From assembly GCA_016868485.1 (NCBI GenBank), contig VGGT01000076.1, positions 1-8,059 of the forward strand: DNA of 8,059 bases. Reading direction: 5' to 3'. Both the position numbers and the translations under genes were made by a program. The stretch comes from Bacteroidota bacterium (GTDB lineage Bacteria > Bacteroidota > Bacteroidia > UBA7662). Within the stretch, counting starts at the first letter, position 1; each line of letters opens with the position of its first letter. Below, one piece after another: positions 6,423 to 8,059 of the stretch. The notes beneath the pieces were generated by a model, which saw only the letters and a list, made by a program, of their open reading frames with translations, made no database searches and had not been told where the DNA came from.

Positions 6423-6800
6423 ATGAACCAATATGAAACCGTATTCATCCTCACCCCCGTACTCACGGAGGAGATGGTCGCTGAAGCGGTCGGGAAGTTT
6501 AGACAGGTGCTGGAAGTAAACGGCGCCGAGCTTGTCCACCAGGAAAGCTGGGGACTCAAACAAATGGCTTACACCATCCGTAAGAAATCAAGTGGGTTTT
6601 ATCACCTGTTTGAGTTCAAAGGAGATGCAGGCCTGGTCGACAAACTCGAGCTTGAGTTCCGCCGCGACGAGCGCGTTCTGCGATTTCTGACTGTTTCACT
6701 CGACAAACACGCTGTACTGTACAACCAGTCGCGTCGCAATCCAGACCGAAAGTCTAAGTCCAAGCAAACCCAAACCGAGCCCGCCCATGATCAGCAATAG
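6423..6800 (+). CDS. rpsF: 30S ribosomal protein S6
   Basis: S6 binds 16S rRNA in the platform of the small subunit together with S18. The 125-residue product shows the S6 fold: first strand YETVFILTPVL (4-14), the helix after it, the central segment with WGLKQMAYTIRKK (about 43-55) and GFYHLFEF (58-65), and RRDERVLRFLTV (about 80-91) before the end of the domain. The tail after about residue 97 is basic and Gln-rich and looks unstructured; such tails vary between species. ATG 6423 gives the normal N terminus MNQYETVF. No Shine-Dalgarno sequence is seen. It is the first gene of the operon, with a short leader from the promoter at 6393. Its last 14 bases overlap rpsR in another frame, consistent with translational coupling of partners S6 and S18. 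Confidence 0.96.
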   Translation: MNQYETVFILTPVLTEEMVAEAVGKFRQVLEVNGAELVHQESWGLKQMAYTIRKKSSGFYHLFEFKGDAGLVDKLELEFRRDERVLRFLTVSLDKHAVLYNQSRRNPDRKSKSKQTQTEPAHDQQ

Positions 6801-7044
6801 TTTTGCCGCCATCCCGGTCAAAGAAGAGACCCGTAAAAAATACTGCCGCTTCAAAAAAAGTGGAATTAAGTATATCGATTACAAAGACCCGGACTTTCTC
6901 CTTCGTTTGGTGAATGAGCAAGGTAAAATCCTTCCTCGTCGCCTTACAGGTACTTCTTTGAAGTATCAGCGTAAGGTGTCTCAAGCCATCAAACGCGCTC
7001 GCCATTTGGCATTATTGCCTTATGTAGCCGACGGATTGAAATAA
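6787..7044 (+). CDS. rpsR: 30S ribosomal protein S18
   Basis: S18 pairs with S6 on the platform of the small subunit. The 85-residue product carries the family signature: KKYCRFKKSGIKYIDYKD (about 17-34), GKILPRRLTGTS (46-57) and the closing RARHLALLPY helix region. The N terminus (MISNSFAAIPVKEETRK) is variable in this family. ATG 6787 is the only reasonable start ahead of the conserved core and lies inside the end of rpsF, so re-initiation or coupling with rpsF translation is likely. No ssb or priB gene lies between rpsF and rpsR, as is normal in Bacteroidota. rplI follows 24 bases after the stop. Confidence 0.96.
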   Translation: MISNSFAAIPVKEETRKKYCRFKKSGIKYIDYKDPDFLLRLVNEQGKILPRRLTGTSLKYQRKVSQAIKRARHLALLPYVADGLK

Positions 7045-7068
7045 ACCACAGCCTAATAGAATTGTGAC

Positions 7069-7515
7069 ATGGATATTATTCTGAATCAGGATATCAAAGG
7101 ACTAGGTTACCGCTACGACATCGTGAAGGTGCGCCCTGGTTATGGCAGGAATTATTTAATTCCACAAGGGTTAGCCCGGATCGCCAATGAATCGAATGTG
7201 AAAGAGCGCAATGAGAATGTTCGTCAGGCGGCTCACCGGGTTGAGAAGGTGCTTCAAGATGCACGCACGATGGCCGAAGCCTTGTCGGGCATGAATTTGG
7301 TATTGCCCGTTCGCGTTGGTGAAAAGGGCCGTTTATTTGGCTCCATTACTACACTCCAAGTTTCTGAGGCTTTGAAAGGCCAGGGTTTGGAAATCGACCG
7401 CCGCAAAATATCTGTTCCTTCAGAAATGAAAGAACTGGGGGTATATGATGTGGAGGTGGATTTACACCGCGAAGTAAAGGCTCAACTCAAACTGGAGTTG
7501 GTTGCCCAGGGTTAA
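7069..7515 (+). CDS. rplI: 50S ribosomal protein L9
   Basis: L9 binds 23S rRNA at the base of the L1 stalk and helps keep the reading frame. The 148-residue product has the usual length. The N-terminal domain (1-40) contains GLGYRYDIVKVRPGYGRNYLIPQGLA, matching the L9 signature with its Gly-rich rRNA-binding loop. A long charged connecting helix (about 42-75) and the C-terminal domain (80-148, with GRLFGSIT) follow. ATG 7069 begins directly at MDIILNQDIKGLG, the normal family start. It is the last gene of the operon. Its TAA stop overlaps the opposing pabB stop, so any terminator must lie inside pabB sequence; I saw no hairpin with a T-run there. Confidence 0.96.
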   Translation: MDIILNQDIKGLGYRYDIVKVRPGYGRNYLIPQGLARIANESNVKERNENVRQAAHRVEKVLQDARTMAEALSGMNLVLPVRVGEKGRLFGSITTLQVSEALKGQGLEIDRRKISVPSEMKELGVYDVEVDLHREVKAQLKLELVAQG

Positions 7516-8059
7516 ACACAGTTGATGATGGCGTTTGCCTTCAATTGGCATTCATCCCATTCTTGTTCGGCGTCTGAATCGTAGGTAATGGCACTGCCCG
7601 CCCGAACGACCGCCTGTTTTGTGTCGCTTCGGTAGAGCATACTGCGGATCACGACATTGAAATCAAAATCGCCTTGGGGTGTAAAATAACCGACGGAACC
7701 CGAGAATAGTCCCCTTTTAAAGGTTTCCAACTGGTCGATGAGCTTCATCGCACTGATTTTAGGCGCCCCTGTCATAGACCCCATTGGGAACGACGCGAGC
7801 AGTGCATCGAGCGGATGTGTTTGTGGACGCAATTCACCACATACGGTACTGTACATTTGGTGGACCGTCTTTAAAGTAAACACCGAACACAATTCAGGCA
7901 CTATTACTGAACCCGGCACGCAACTCCGAGAAAGATCGTTGCGTACCAAATCCACAATCATCAAATTCTCTGCCCTTTCTTTCTTGTTCATCGACAGGAG
8001 GGCCGCGTTTTTCGCATCTAGATTTGGATCGGTGTTCCTCGAGGCGGTGCCTTTCATGG
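7512..8059 (-). CDS. pabB: Aminodeoxychorismate synthase component I, C-terminal part, cut by the window edge
   Basis: PabB converts chorismate to 4-amino-4-deoxychorismate on the route to p-aminobenzoate and folate, usually with the glutaminase PabA. About 181 residues of the chorismate-binding domain are visible; the N-terminal part lies beyond the right edge. Present are ENLMIVDLVRNDLSR (30-44), a conserved His66, GSMTGAPK (93-100), GYFTPQGDFDFNVVIRS and the closing ITYDSDAEQEWDE. The first visible residues, MKGT preceded by a codon ending in CC (probably Pro), correspond to the PIKGT motif. Its Lys is the active-site nucleophile of aminodeoxychorismate synthase, whereas anthranilate synthase (TrpE) has Ala there. 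That Lys and the GSMTGAPK form favour PabB over TrpE, although databases often use the general label anthranilate synthase component I family. The gene is convergent with rplI and shares TTAA with its stop. Confidence 0.82.
   Translation of the reverse strand, partial: MKGTASRNTDPNLDAKNAALLSMNKKERAENLMIVDLVRNDLSRSCVPGSVIVPELCSVFTLKTVHQMYSTVCGELRPQTHPLDALLASFPMGSMTGAPKISAMKLIDQLETFKRGLFSGSVGYFTPQGDFDFNVVIRSMLYRSDTKQAVVRAGSAITYDSDAEQEWDECQLKANAIINCV

Noticed and set aside
6401..6470. S6:S18-binding autoregulatory leader ahead of rpsF
   Set aside because: The predicted leader is only about 18 bases. A small CCGT/ACGG stem at 6456-6467 lies in coding sequence and is too short to support the motif.
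6357..6563. Longer DnaX start at ATG 6563
   Set aside because: It would add 69 unconserved residues, overlap rpsF on the opposite strand and span both promoters; family alignments start at the EPYLVSF segment after GTG 6356.

Overview
The window looks like chromosomal DNA of a member of the Bacteroidota. Three intergenic sites match the phylum's -7 promoter element (TAnnTTTG). Start codons follow A-rich leaders with no clear Shine-Dalgarno sequence, and the gene order rpsF-rpsR-rplI is the usual one for the phylum. Protein details also fit, such as the DnaX start (EPYLVSFRRHRP). A genus cannot be named from the sequence alone.

Left block, minus strand (1-3937). A gene for a standalone protein with a degenerate HNH-like region plus an AP2 domain (3401-3937) has its own promoter (3985-4015) and a strong intrinsic terminator (3311-3357). 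Below it lie clpB, a full-length disaggregase (638-3253), and, 20 bases further on, prfC, peptide chain release factor 3. prfC starts at GTG 617 and runs off the left edge. clpB and prfC look co-transcribed.

Middle block (3938-6356). A 430-base non-coding stretch carries a tandem array of six 22-base units (4189-4320) with one or two decayed units before it. Next is dnaX on the minus strand, encoding the clamp-loader tau subunit. It has an intact ATPase core, an in-frame 27-base minisatellite in its linker, and an A8 run at the core/linker junction where slippage either way gives a stop within three codons. That arrangement suggests a short gamma-like product.

Right block (6357-8059). A 66-base divergent promoter region separates dnaX from the plus-strand operon rpsF-rpsR-rplI (S6, S18, L9). 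This operon converges on pabB (minus strand, cut by the right edge), and the two terminal stop codons share the palindrome TTAA.

Most of the window is housekeeping: translation (prfC, S6, S18, L9), protein rescue (clpB), replication (dnaX) and folate synthesis (pabB). The unusual material is the HNH/AP2 gene, the 22-base array, and the dnaX linker with its slippery run. I found no evidence for a complete new defence or mobile system.
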